Below are positions 56,179 to 64,000 of a stretch of DNA of 64,000 nt, one piece after another (position 1 is the stretch's first letter; every line of letters starts with the position of its first letter). A program made the translations under genes and the position numbers. The notes under the pieces were generated by a model. That model searched no databases. It had not been told where the DNA came from and saw nothing but the letters and a program-made list of their open reading frames with translations. This stretch comes from Nitrosomonas sp. (GTDB taxonomy: Bacteria > Pseudomonadota > Gammaproteobacteria > Burkholderiales > Nitrosomonadaceae): contig NZ_JAMWZS010000007.1 in NCBI RefSeq assembly GCF_024282095.1, forward strand, positions 1 through 64,000, in the 5' to 3' direction.

Positions 56179-57789
56179 TCAGTAATCCGGTTCATACATC
56201 AGCGACTGAATATAGCCCTCCAAATCGTCAGGCAAGTTGGCATCGGTCAGCCTTTCATCAATTGCTATATTGCAAACAGCTACCGCGATGGCATGCGACA
56301 CTTTGCGCACACGCGTCAATGCAGGATAAATTGCTCCAGTATCAATTTCTTGTTCGGTAACAATGTCTGCCAACACTTGGGCAGCTGCTAAAAACATACG
56401 CTGTGTGACAATACGCGCAGCGCTGGCGTAAATACCCAAACCAATCCCTGGGAAAATATACGCATTATTACCCTGAGCCGGTTTAAATAACCGATCGCCA
56501 TATTGCACCGCATCAAAAGGACTACCGCTGGCGAAAATAACTCGTCCATCGCTCCACCGATACGCCTGTTCAGCAGTGCATTCAGTATGCGAAGTTGGAT
56601 TTGATAGAGCAATAATCACCGGATGCTCGTTGACTGCTGCCATTTTACGCACAACGGCCTCATCAAACGTTCCTGCCACACCGGTGGCGCCAATCAGTAC
56701 GTCAGGTTTGATATCTCCGATAGCATCGACAAAACTGCATGCGACGTGTTCATGCGCAAAAGGCTTGATGCGCGGTTTGATATTGTCGTTGCTCGATGTC
56801 ACCAATCCCTTTCTGTCAATAAACCACAGCCGCTGCTGTGCTTGTGATTCACTTAATCCCGCCGCACAGAATGCATCCACCACCAATTCCGCAATACCAC
56901 CAGCCGCGGAACCAGTGCCTAAGAACATGATGTTCAAATCGGAAAATCTCTTCCGGGTAATCCGGCATGAAGTATAGATGCCCGCCAATGTAACTGCGGC
57001 AGTGCCTTGTATGTCATCATTAAAACAGCGGACTTGCCCGCTGTAACGGTCTAAAAATTCAAACGCATGGGGTGTCAGAAAATCCTCAAACTGTATTAAT
57101 GCATGCGGGAAACGTAATTGAACGGCTTTGACAAATTCATCAACCAACGACCGGTAAGCATCGCCACTGATCCGCGGATACGGATATCCCAGATAGAGCG
57201 GATCCTCGCGCAAAGGAACATTATTAGTGCCAACATCGAGCATAACCGGCATGCATTGTGCCGGATTAATTCCAGCACAGGCTACATACAAAGCAACTTT
57301 GCCGATGGGTATTCCCATCCCATTGGCACCTAAATCCCCCAGCCCCAGAATCCGTTCACCGTCAGTCACGACAATTACGCGAACATCTTCTTCGGGCCAG
57401 TTCTTTAGAATGGTTGCAATTTCTCCGCGGTCTTCAGGGGTAATATAGAATCCTTGCGGCCTTCTAAAAATATGTGCAAATTCTTTACACGCCTCACCAA
57501 CTGTCGGGGTATAAACCAATGGCATGATTTCTTCAATATGATCAATCATGGTCCGGTAGAAAAGTCGCTGATTGCGCTCCAGCAAAGCATTTAAAAAAAT
57601 ATATTTTTCAATGGCAGTACTTTTGCAGCGCATGCTACCTAATACACGTTCTATTTGCTTATTGATGCTTGCAACATCGTACGGTAGCAATCCACGTAAT
57701 CCATAGCGCTCACGCTCTTCACGCGTAAATCCCGTTGACTTGGTAAGCGCCGAGTCAACCAGTAGTGCTTTTCCATATAAATTTTTCAT
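56179..57789 (-). CDS. maeA: NAD-dependent malic enzyme
   Basis: A 536-residue decarboxylating malate dehydrogenase (SfcA type), linking malate to pyruvate. FTREERERYGLRGLLP, PLVYTPTVGEACKEF (Tyr), VTDGERILGLGDLGANGMGIPIGKVALYVACAGI, and FNDDIQGTAAVTLAGI (metal) are motifs. IMFLGTGSAAGGIAELVV is the NAD-binding fold. Length is that of the large bacterial form. Divergent from the truncated haemoglobin gene. Confidence 0.95.
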   Translation of the reverse strand: MKNLYGKALLVDSALTKSTGFTREERERYGLRGLLPYDVASINKQIERVLGSMRCKSTAIEKYIFLNALLERNQRLFYRTMIDHIEEIMPLVYTPTVGEACKEFAHIFRRPQGFYITPEDRGEIATILKNWPEEDVRVIVVTDGERILGLGDLGANGMGIPIGKVALYVACAGINPAQCMPVMLDVGTNNVPLREDPLYLGYPYPRISGDAYRSLVDEFVKAVQLRFPHALIQFEDFLTPHAFEFLDRYSGQVRCFNDDIQGTAAVTLAGIYTSCRITRKRFSDLNIMFLGTGSAAGGIAELVVDAFCAAGLSESQAQQRLWFIDRKGLVTSSNDNIKPRIKPFAHEHVACSFVDAIGDIKPDVLIGATGVAGTFDEAVVRKMAAVNEHPVIIALSNPTSHTECTAEQAYRWSDGRVIFASGSPFDAVQYGDRLFKPAQGNNAYIFPGIGLGIYASAARIVTQRMFLAAAQVLADIVTEQEIDTGAIYPALTRVRKVSHAIAVAVCNIAIDERLTDANLPDDLEGYIQSLMYEPDY

Positions 57790-57970
57790 GTTGGTTCATA
57801 TTCCTGGTCAGATAGCCTTTATGGACATGGATCTTGATATAACAATAGCTCAAATTACATCACAATTGGACAATCCACAGAACGAAAGATAAACTTCTTT
57901 GTCTCATACAGAAAAGCAATCCCGCGTATTTATCCTTATTATTAATGAGTGTTATCCAGAATAAAAAATT

Positions 57971-58396
57971 ATGAATCAGTCACCATTTCCAACACCTAAT
58001 CCAAGTTTATACACTGAAGAAGAAATTGCAAAACTTGTTCATACATTCTATGCAAAGGCTAGAAAAGATCCTGGACTAGGCCCTATTTTTGAGGCGCATG
58101 TCATTGACTGGGATGCACATTTTGTACAAATGATTAATTTCTGGTCCGCTCAATTACGTGGAACCAGCCGATTTCGTGGTGCACCCATGCCCAAACACAT
58201 TGCATTGCCGGAACTGACAGCAGGATTATTTGAACGCTGGTTACAACTTTTCCGTCAAACAACTGAAGAACTTGGCAATCCAAACTTACAACACCATGCA
58301 GACGCAGTTGCTTCATTTATTGCCACCAGACTGTGGCAAGGCTATCAAATGAATAATTACCCGGATAAACAACCGATAGCACTTCATATCGCTTAA
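57971..58396 (+). CDS. Group III truncated haemoglobin
   Basis: A 141-residue trHb. YTEEEIAKLVHTFYAKARKDPGLGPIF, DWDAHFVQMINFWSAQLRGTSRFRG and PMPKHIALPELTAGLFERWLQLF (H76 candidate for the heme-binding His) follow the group III (trHbP) pattern. Such proteins bind O2 or NO and, in ammonia oxidisers, could manage nitric oxide. Upstream 181 bases separate it from the divergent malic enzyme gene. A GGDEF protein gene follows, with the terminator hairpin between. Confidence 0.9.
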   Translation: MNQSPFPTPNPSLYTEEEIAKLVHTFYAKARKDPGLGPIFEAHVIDWDAHFVQMINFWSAQLRGTSRFRGAPMPKHIALPELTAGLFERWLQLFRQTTEELGNPNLQHHADAVASFIATRLWQGYQMNNYPDKQPIALHIA

Positions 58397-58453
58397 ATTG
58401 ACTTGAGATACCCATTTTGCCTTTTAACTCTATGAATAATTACCACAAATAAA

Positions 58454-58482
58454 AATTCCCCGCCCGCAAATAGCGGGGAATT
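58454..58482 (+). terminator. Intrinsic terminator after truncated haemoglobin
   Basis: A 10-bp perfect stem AATTCCCCGC/GCGGGGAATT around CCGCAAATA, followed by GAATC. Its loop and 3' half nearly match the hairpin at 11693. Confidence 0.75.
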
Positions 58483-58568
58483 GAATCTGTAAAAATTAAA
58501 AAGGGGCAAAAAAGTACGCTTATTCGGTCATATTCTTACACTGGCCACACTGTAATATTCTTTCTGCT

Positions 58569-60239
58569 ATGAGGATATTCGCGTTGAAAAGTATCAAAAG
58601 CAAAATTATCATTTTCTCTATTCTGGCCACCTTAATCCCTTCATTAGGATTAGGGATCTTGGCATTTCAGCAGAATGAACAGATGATTAGCGAAAATGTG
58701 ACACGCGAGTTACGCGCCTTGGCAAATCATGCGAGCCGTGAATTAGATCTATGGACAAAAGATCAAATTTATATTGTTCGAGAACTCTCAACCTCAAAAG
58801 TGCTTATTGAAGGTCTCTCGTTAACTAGCCAACCCCAGAAAAATAAGCTTATAACGCGGCAAAAAGTATTAGAACACTACCTAAAATCGGTACACAAAAA
58901 ACTCGAGACAGTACTCGAACTCACTGTCATCAATACAGAAAGTGAAGTAATTGCCAGCAGCATTGAATCACCTACCCCGGTACCGCTCCCACAGAATTGG
59001 CCGGAGAACTCATCGATTCAAGGAAGTGTAGTCATTCCGCCGCATTGGAATGCACATTACACCACTGCGACACTGAGTATTTCAGTTCCCGTACTATCGA
59101 TTGATGATTTTATCTTAGGCGCATTGATTGTAACTTTTGACTTACGCAATATTCAATCCAGTTTAAAAGATTCAATAAAATCACCGCCCGGTGAAGTTCT
59201 CTTATTGGATAAAGATGACAACATCATGCTGGCTAGTAATATTTCAGTCTCCAATGCTGATAATCCTGTATCACTTGATCACGAACTAGTACAGCGATTA
59301 CAAGATAATCCAGGTGAGTCCGAAATCTTTCCAGGATTACATCAACAAAAAGTGATTGGCCTAGCTTATGCATCGGAAAAACCACCCATCACAATCATCG
59401 CCAACAGAGATTATGAATCCATATATGCGGCTTGGATACAGCAACGTAATTTATTCATCGGGTTAATCAGTGTAATTCTGCTTATCGTCACCACAATCGC
59501 TTTTAGGATGGGGCACGCCATTGTGATTCCTTTGCAAAGACTCATTTGTGCAACTGAGAAAATTGTAAAGGGAGATTTGAATGTTGAATTGACCACAACA
59601 CAGCGCAATGAAATGGGCCAACTCACGCTGATGTTTAACCAGATGACCGATAAGTTACGTCAGAATCAGGCTGAAATTGATGCTGCCAGCACCGCGATGC
59701 AACTGAAAAATCAATTATTAGAGACACTATCGATAACAGATAGTCTTACAGGGCTTTATAATCGCAATAAACTTAACTTGATCATTAATGACCAACTTGC
59801 CCGCTATGCCCGTAACAAACGCCCCTTTGCTGTACTTATGATCGATGTTGATTATTTTAAAACACTAAACGATAGTCTGGGACATATCGCCGGTGATGAA
59901 ATATTAACTACTGTAGCCAAAAAGATTTTTCATTGCATCCGTAGTGTCGATTTTGCTGCGCGCTATGGCGGCGATGAATTCATCCTCATTCTAACCGAAA
60001 CAACCGTTGATGAAGCTGTTAAAACCGCCGAACGCATTCGATCTCACGTGGCCAATATCTATTGCACTGCAATTCATGAAACAGTCAATGTGACGCTGAG
60101 CATCGGTATTATACAAAGTGAACCGGAAGATACATCGTTAACGCTCCTACTTTCCAGAGTAGATAGTGCACTGTATGAAGCCAAACACGCCGGACGCAAT
60201 CAGGCTTACTGCATGCAACCCAAACCTACTGCTGCTTAG
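58569..60239 (+). CDS. Membrane sensor diguanylate cyclase (CACHE-like, HAMP, GGDEF)
   Basis: A 556-residue membrane protein. The first helix (IIIFSILATLIPSLGLGILAF, residues 12-32) is followed by a periplasmic sensor region (33-290, dCACHE-like size), a second helix (NLFIGLISVILLIVTTIAF), HAMP (LICATEKIVKGDLNVELTT...), a short coiled coil, and GGDEF at 390-550: TDSLTGLYNRNKLN, MIDVDYFKTLNDSLGHIAGDE, ARYGGDEFILIL (GGDEF active site). It should make c-di-GMP on sensing an outer signal. The stop is 11 bases before MITE-like copy C. Confidence 0.92.
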   Translation: MRIFALKSIKSKIIIFSILATLIPSLGLGILAFQQNEQMISENVTRELRALANHASRELDLWTKDQIYIVRELSTSKVLIEGLSLTSQPQKNKLITRQKVLEHYLKSVHKKLETVLELTVINTESEVIASSIESPTPVPLPQNWPENSSIQGSVVIPPHWNAHYTTATLSISVPVLSIDDFILGALIVTFDLRNIQSSLKDSIKSPPGEVLLLDKDDNIMLASNISVSNADNPVSLDHELVQRLQDNPGESEIFPGLHQQKVIGLAYASEKPPITIIANRDYESIYAAWIQQRNLFIGLISVILLIVTTIAFRMGHAIVIPLQRLICATEKIVKGDLNVELTTTQRNEMGQLTLMFNQMTDKLRQNQAEIDAASTAMQLKNQLLETLSITDSLTGLYNRNKLNLIINDQLARYARNKRPFAVLMIDVDYFKTLNDSLGHIAGDEILTTVAKKIFHCIRSVDFAARYGGDEFILILTETTVDEAVKTAERIRSHVANIYCTAIHETVNVTLSIGIIQSEPEDTSLTLLLSRVDSALYEAKHAGRNQAYCMQPKPTAA

Positions 60240-60250
60240 TTTAGAACTTA

Positions 60251-60350
60251 GTTAGAAACAAAACAGGCTCAACATACTCATTTACCGCGCATAAACTGCA
60301 CTTTCCCGCCTGTTTTTGTCTTGTATCAGCTGCTTCGAAAACGTATCTGA
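60251..60350 (+). repeat. MITE-like repeat, copy C
   Basis: About 100 bp, ends diverged (GTTAGAAAC on the left). The core AAAACAGGC...GCATAAACTGC...CCCGCCTGTTTTT is well kept, in the same orientation as copy A. It lies between convergent genes, 11 bases after the upstream stop. Confidence 0.75.
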
Positions 60351-60356
60351 GCCCTG

Positions 60357-61172
60357 CTAGGGATTGCGGCTTTCTTCTCTTTCCACCATTGTATGCAACA
60401 CCCAACCTTGCAATTTATCAGTTTGGATTCTTAACCAAGGGCCCTGATTAGCATTAGCCACGAGTATGGTATCTTTCTTCAAGGTACTCAGAACTTGGGC
60501 ATGTGCATTGGGTTCTTTGCGTAAATTAGCATTCTTGCTAATGCGTAACCTCACTGGTATATGGAACTCAAGCAGAAAATGATCGATATGCGATACTTTC
60601 TTGCGATTCTGATCCAATATCAAACTAATAAAATTATTTGCCTGCGCAACATGATTCATCGCTGCAGCATACTGATCTTTTGAGTAAAACAATGTAGCAG
60701 TTTCTAGCAATCGCTGTGCTTGGATTTGCAGTATTTGATCAAATGAGGAAATTTTCATTTGTTTCAAATGCTCCAACCCCGCTTCTACCTCGGCAATAGC
60801 AGAAGCTGTGCTTGGTTTGGTGGCTAAACGATGTAATTTTACTTGAGCGCGGGTAGCTTCCTTATTCGTTTCCCGAAGCACGTGCGCTTGGCTTTGCTGA
60901 CGAATTTGCTGGTTTTTAATCAATTCGTCTTTTTCTGCAATTATTTTTTCCAGGCGCGCAATTTCATTTTTTAATTCTTCATCATGTGATATTGGTGCCG
61001 GTACTGGTTCAACTACTGAAATAACCACGGGTTCTTTGGAAACACATCCCGATAAAGTTAAGGCAAGCAAGATAACAAGTAGTGGATACACTATCAGGCT
61101 AGAAATCCTAAATAAAGAAAACGATGTTGCTGGTATCAATAATTTCATTATCTTATTCTCTACATTTCCCAA
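60357..61172 (-). CDS. SH3-domain lipoprotein
   Basis: A 271-residue lipoprotein with lipobox LSGC (LALTLSGC, about residues 36-43). A coiled coil (EELKNEIARLEKIIAEKDELIKN) follows, then a helical TPR-like region (AQRLLETATLFYSKDQYAAAMNHVAQANNF), and a C-terminal SH3b domain (LRISKNANLRKEPNAHAQVLSTLKKDTIL, GPWLRIQTDKLQGWVLHTMV) that may bind peptidoglycan or peptide. Start at 61172 or 61148. The exact role is unknown; an envelope or cell-wall role is inferred. Confidence 0.82.
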   Translation of the reverse strand: MGNVENKIMKLLIPATSFSLFRISSLIVYPLLVILLALTLSGCVSKEPVVISVVEPVPAPISHDEELKNEIARLEKIIAEKDELIKNQQIRQQSQAHVLRETNKEATRAQVKLHRLATKPSTASAIAEVEAGLEHLKQMKISSFDQILQIQAQRLLETATLFYSKDQYAAAMNHVAQANNFISLILDQNRKKVSHIDHFLLEFHIPVRLRISKNANLRKEPNAHAQVLSTLKKDTILVANANQGPWLRIQTDKLQGWVLHTMVEREESRNP

Positions 61173-61331
61173 ACTATTCGCCCTATAGCGACTCTTGCAA
61201 TCGTTCTCATTGCTTTATTATTCACAGGTATAAGATCACGGCCTTAAGTTAGTCAAATGCCACACAACACCATAATTCCACTATAAAATATCTTTAACAT
61301 CGACACCAAACCCAATGCCAAATAGCAGGTA

Positions 61332-62171
61332 TTAACGATTTAATATAATTTCTAACACAAACTTACTACCGATATATGCCAGCAATAATGTCACAAATCC
61401 GGCCAATGTCCAACGAATCGCTACCCTACCCCGCCATCCATACAGTTGTCTGCCAATGAGTAGCGCAGCAAAAACACCCCATGAGATGAAACCAAAGAGG
61501 GTTTTATGTGAAAATGTTAATGACTGACCAAATACTTCTTTTGAAAAAACAACACCGCTTAACAGCGTCAGGGTCAGCAGGACAAACCCAGCCCAGATAA
61601 TACGGAATAACAATTTTTCCATCACAAGAAGTGGCGGCAAGTTTGTTAATAATGAATGTGCTGCCGGGTGATGTAAATGACGTTCCACCGCGGTCATTAA
61701 CAAGGCATGTAATGCTGCTATGGCTAACAGGCTGTAAGCCATCATAGCAACCAGCAAGTGTGCTTTAAATGCAGGCAACTCAGTATTCTCGAGAGGTTTC
61801 ACGGACGGAAAAACTAATGGCAGTAAAATTGCAATTGCGGCGGCTGCTGCAATGGGTGCAACCAAAGTCTGCAATCCTTGCAGACGACTAAAGAATCCTG
61901 AGAACCAATAGATAAATGCTGTCAGCCAGACAATTGACGAAATTGCGTTACCTAGACCAAAACTCAATCCAGCGCCAATAAACATTGATTGATAAAGCGT
62001 TATTGCATGCAACGCCAAAGGAGCAAGCATGGCATAGTGCACCCAGTTAACCGTAACAAATTCACGCTCATCAATCTTTGATGGTAATGAATTCCACATG
62101 TTTCGCCAAAAATACCAACCGATCAGTATATAAAGCAAAAAAGCTGCAAGATAAGTTAAAATGCTGGTCAT
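61332..62171 (-). CDS. CcsA/HemX-type cytochrome c assembly protein
   Basis: A 279-residue membrane protein with about eight helices. ELPAFKAHLLVAMMAYSLLAIAALHALLMTAVERHLHH and SHKTLFGFISWGVFAALLIGRQLYGWRGRVAIRW are the patterns of the cytochrome c assembly family, with conserved His in the helices (KAHLL, LHHP, SHKT). It lies divergent from ffh, an arrangement common in beta- and gammaproteobacteria. ATG at 62171; 62180 is an alternative. It likely serves heme or cytochrome c biogenesis. Confidence 0.88.
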   Translation of the reverse strand: MTSILTYLAAFLLYILIGWYFWRNMWNSLPSKIDEREFVTVNWVHYAMLAPLALHAITLYQSMFIGAGLSFGLGNAISSIVWLTAFIYWFSGFFSRLQGLQTLVAPIAAAAAIAILLPLVFPSVKPLENTELPAFKAHLLVAMMAYSLLAIAALHALLMTAVERHLHHPAAHSLLTNLPPLLVMEKLLFRIIWAGFVLLTLTLLSGVVFSKEVFGQSLTFSHKTLFGFISWGVFAALLIGRQLYGWRGRVAIRWTLAGFVTLLLAYIGSKFVLEIILNR

Positions 62172-62314
62172 CGATATCACGATTTTTTCAAGAAACAGAA
62201 ATAACTGATTAGTCTACATGGCACTTCAACAAATTCAAAGTGCCAACCTGGGTAATTATTTAAAATTGCATAATCGCGCTATTCTACATCCATCTAATTT
62301 TTGAGGTTTTAAGT

Positions 62315-63664
62315 ATGTTTGAGAATTTAACCGGCCGGCTCGCCGGTGTCATAAAAACATTACGAGGTGAAGCAAGACTTACTGAAGATAATATCCAGCA
62401 AGCACTGCGCGAAATTCGCTTGGCATTGTTGGAAGCTGATGTCGCCTTACCGGTAGTTAAAGATTTCATTGCACGTGTCAAGGAAAAAGCGATTGGCCAC
62501 GAAGTGATGACTAATCTCACGCCTGGTCAAGCGTTAGTGGGCGTGGTTCATCAAGAACTCATCACCATTATGGGTGGAGAAAAAGCTGATCTGAATCTCA
62601 CCACGGTACCGCCTGCCGTTATTCTCATGGCAGGATTACAAGGTGCCGGCAAAACCACCAGCAGCGGCAAGCTGGCAAAATGGCTAATGGAACAGAGGAA
62701 AAAGAAAGTATTATTAGTCTCATGCGATATTTATCGTCCAGCTGCTATTCACCAACTAGAGCTTCTGGCGAATCAAACAGGCGCTGACTTTTTCCCCGTT
62801 AAAGACGGACAGAAACCTGGAGAAATCGGCGCAGCCGCATTGGATTATGCGCGCAGACATCACCACGATGTGATGATCGTTGATACTGCCGGCCGATTAG
62901 GTATTGATGAAGCCATGATGCAAGAAATCAGCGAGCTCGAGGCGCTGTTAAAACCGATTGAAACGCTGTTTGTGGTCGATGCAATGCAAGGACAGGATGC
63001 TGTTAATACCGCCAAAGCATTTGCCGATGCATTACCCCTGACCGGTGTCATTCTCACTAAACTCGATGGGGATGCGCGTGGTGGTGCGGCATTATCGGTC
63101 AAACACATTACCGGCAAACCAATCAAATTTACCGGTGTTGCAGAAAAATTAACGGGTTTGGAAGCATTCCACCCCGACCGGATGGCATCACGTATCTTAG
63201 GCATGGGTGATGTGCTCGGCTTGATTGAAGAAGCGCATCGCAGCGCTGATCAGCAAGAAGCTGAAAAGCTGATGAAAAAAATGAAATCAGGCAAGGCGTT
63301 TGACCTGGATGATTTCAAGGCGCAATTTCAACAAATGCGCAATATGGGGGGCATGAGCGCTTTAATGGACAAACTTCCTGCGCAATTCAGTCAAGCCGCA
63401 CAAAATGTAAAGGTGGATGACAAAATAATTAGCCGGACAGAAGGTATTATTAATTCCATGACAAAGCAAGAACGCACCAAACCCGAGATCCTCAAAGCTT
63501 CGCGTAAACGCCGCATTGCCGCAGGCGCTGGAGTGTCCGTGCAAGAGGTCAATCGCTTATTGGCGCAATTCGAACAGGCCAAGAAAATGATGAAAATGAT
63601 GAATAAAGGCGGAATATCGAAAATGATGCGTGGACTGAAGGGAATGCTTCCTCGTCTTCATTAA
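62315..63664 (+). CDS. ffh: Signal recognition particle protein
   Basis: A 449-residue SRP54. The N domain (MFENLTGRLAGVIKTLRGEARLTEDNIQQALREIRLALLEADVALPVVKDFI, in parts) precedes the G domain: GLQGAGKTTSSGKLAKWL (G1), DTAGRLGIDEAMM (G3), TKLDGDARGGAALS (G4). The M domain at 330-449 is Met-rich (MRNMGGMSALMDKL, KKMMKMMNKGGISKMMRGLKGML) and binds signal peptides and 4.5S RNA. Its end is 5 bases before MITE-like copy D. Confidence 0.97.
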   Translation: MFENLTGRLAGVIKTLRGEARLTEDNIQQALREIRLALLEADVALPVVKDFIARVKEKAIGHEVMTNLTPGQALVGVVHQELITIMGGEKADLNLTTVPPAVILMAGLQGAGKTTSSGKLAKWLMEQRKKKVLLVSCDIYRPAAIHQLELLANQTGADFFPVKDGQKPGEIGAAALDYARRHHHDVMIVDTAGRLGIDEAMMQEISELEALLKPIETLFVVDAMQGQDAVNTAKAFADALPLTGVILTKLDGDARGGAALSVKHITGKPIKFTGVAEKLTGLEAFHPDRMASRILGMGDVLGLIEEAHRSADQQEAEKLMKKMKSGKAFDLDDFKAQFQQMRNMGGMSALMDKLPAQFSQAAQNVKVDDKIISRTEGIINSMTKQERTKPEILKASRKRRIAAGAGVSVQEVNRLLAQFEQAKKMMKMMNKGGISKMMRGLKGMLPRLH

Positions 63665-63669
63665 CAGAG

Positions 63670-63793
63670 CATCTAAGAATATTTTGAGACAGTCGATACA
63701 AAGCAAAAACAGGCGGGAAAGCGCAGTTTATGTGCGACAAATGAGCATCTTTTGCCTGCTCCCAACCATAGCGTCAATGGGTAGTTTTTCGAC
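63670..63793 (-). repeat. MITE-like repeat, copy D
   Basis: About 124 bp, left end diverged, right end GTTTTTCGAC. The core GCAAAAACAGGCGGGAAAGCGCAGTTTATG matches copy B in orientation. It lies between ffh and the convergent dut. Confidence 0.75.
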
Positions 63794-63899
63794 GGAACTA
63801 TCAATAGCGGCCGCGGGGGCTTTCTCCAATCCAACAACTTGCGCACTTGCGGCTATTTTTTTGCCGAAAACCGCCCCCTATTCATTGCAAGAATACGTA

Positions 63900-64000
63900 T
63901 CAATGTTTACCCGTGCTACCAAAACCATCCTCACCCCGATGGCTCTGATCAAAACTATCCACTCGATTGAATTCGACCTGAATCACGGGAACTATAACAA
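63900..64000 (-). CDS. dut: dUTPase, C-terminal end (cut by window)
   Basis: The minus-strand frame ends [20 protein letters not shown] and [12 protein letters not shown], then TGA at 63902-63900. RGxxGFGSTG is motif 5 of the trimeric dUTPase, which closes over the active site, and PV.QVEFN..D is the region before it. The enzyme cleaves dUTP to dUMP and PPi. The gene extends past 64000. The stretch 63794-63899 holds no gene that I can see. Confidence 0.85.
   Translation of the reverse strand, partial: VIVPVIQVEFNRVDSFDQSHRGEDGFGSTGKH

Noticed and set aside
1-64000. CRISPR array
   Set aside because: No run of regularly spaced direct repeats was seen anywhere; the only repeats are the dispersed MITE-like copies and isolated hairpins.

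Overview
The window looks like a chromosomal segment of a betaproteobacterium of the Nitrosomonas type. This is inferred from protein resemblance and gene content (short-form HisG, FlhDC master regulator, purEKC, dapC-dapD, holC-pepA, a CcsA-like cytochrome c assembly protein divergent from ffh); no database search was possible. Coding density is ordinary from about 14 kb onward and much lower in the first 13 kb.

Region 1 (1-6.1 kb) is the integrase-side end of an integrative element. It carries a 5'-truncated HUH replication endonuclease, two small unknown genes, an excisionase-like gene overlapping a tyrosine integrase, a HigBA-type toxin-antitoxin pair with a palindromic operator, and a tight, AT-rich two-gene module: a 234-residue helical protein with a HEPN-like Rx6H signature, followed 2 bp later by a 537-residue AAA/ORC-like ATPase with a C-terminal helix-hairpin-helix. 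The element stops at a fragment shaped like the 3' end of tmRNA (or a tRNA), followed by its terminator. This two-gene module in the integrase-att cargo slot is the best candidate for an undescribed, probably defensive, system.

Region 2 (6.2-13 kb) looks like an older, decaying island. It has a frameshifted P4-type integrase stub right after the att fragment, a RidA/SDR pair divergent from a LysR regulator, a broken IS5-family transposase, and several very small genes, many encoding single-helix membrane proteins.

Region 3 (13-27 kb) has redox and secreted enzymes (peroxiredoxin, flavin reductase-like protein, secreted lipase, secreted metzincin protease), pyrophosphatase, an HI0933-type flavoprotein, miaA, lysine biosynthesis genes dapD and dapC, lipoproteins, tRNA-Ser(UGA), a VapBC-like pair, and scraps of an IS256 transposase and a large repeat protein.

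Region 4 (27.6-53.4 kb) is housekeeping: purEKC, exbD, sodB, hisG-hisD, an rRNA/tRNA methyltransferase, uvrB, an aspartate aminotransferase, flhDC, a diiron protein, selO, bioA, a beta-CASP nuclease, an HD-GYP phosphodiesterase, valS, holC and pepA.

Region 5 (53.6-64 kb) has two GGDEF proteins, serB, malic enzyme, a truncated haemoglobin, an SH3 lipoprotein, the cytochrome c assembly protein, ffh and the C-terminal end of dut. With flhDC and HD-GYP this gives a notable density of motility and c-di-GMP genes.

A roughly 100-130 bp MITE-like repeat with terminal inverted repeats occurs five times. Four copies start 6-12 bp after a stop codon, each between convergent genes (after ppa, serB, the HAMP-GGDEF gene and ffh), suggesting it doubles as a bidirectional terminator.
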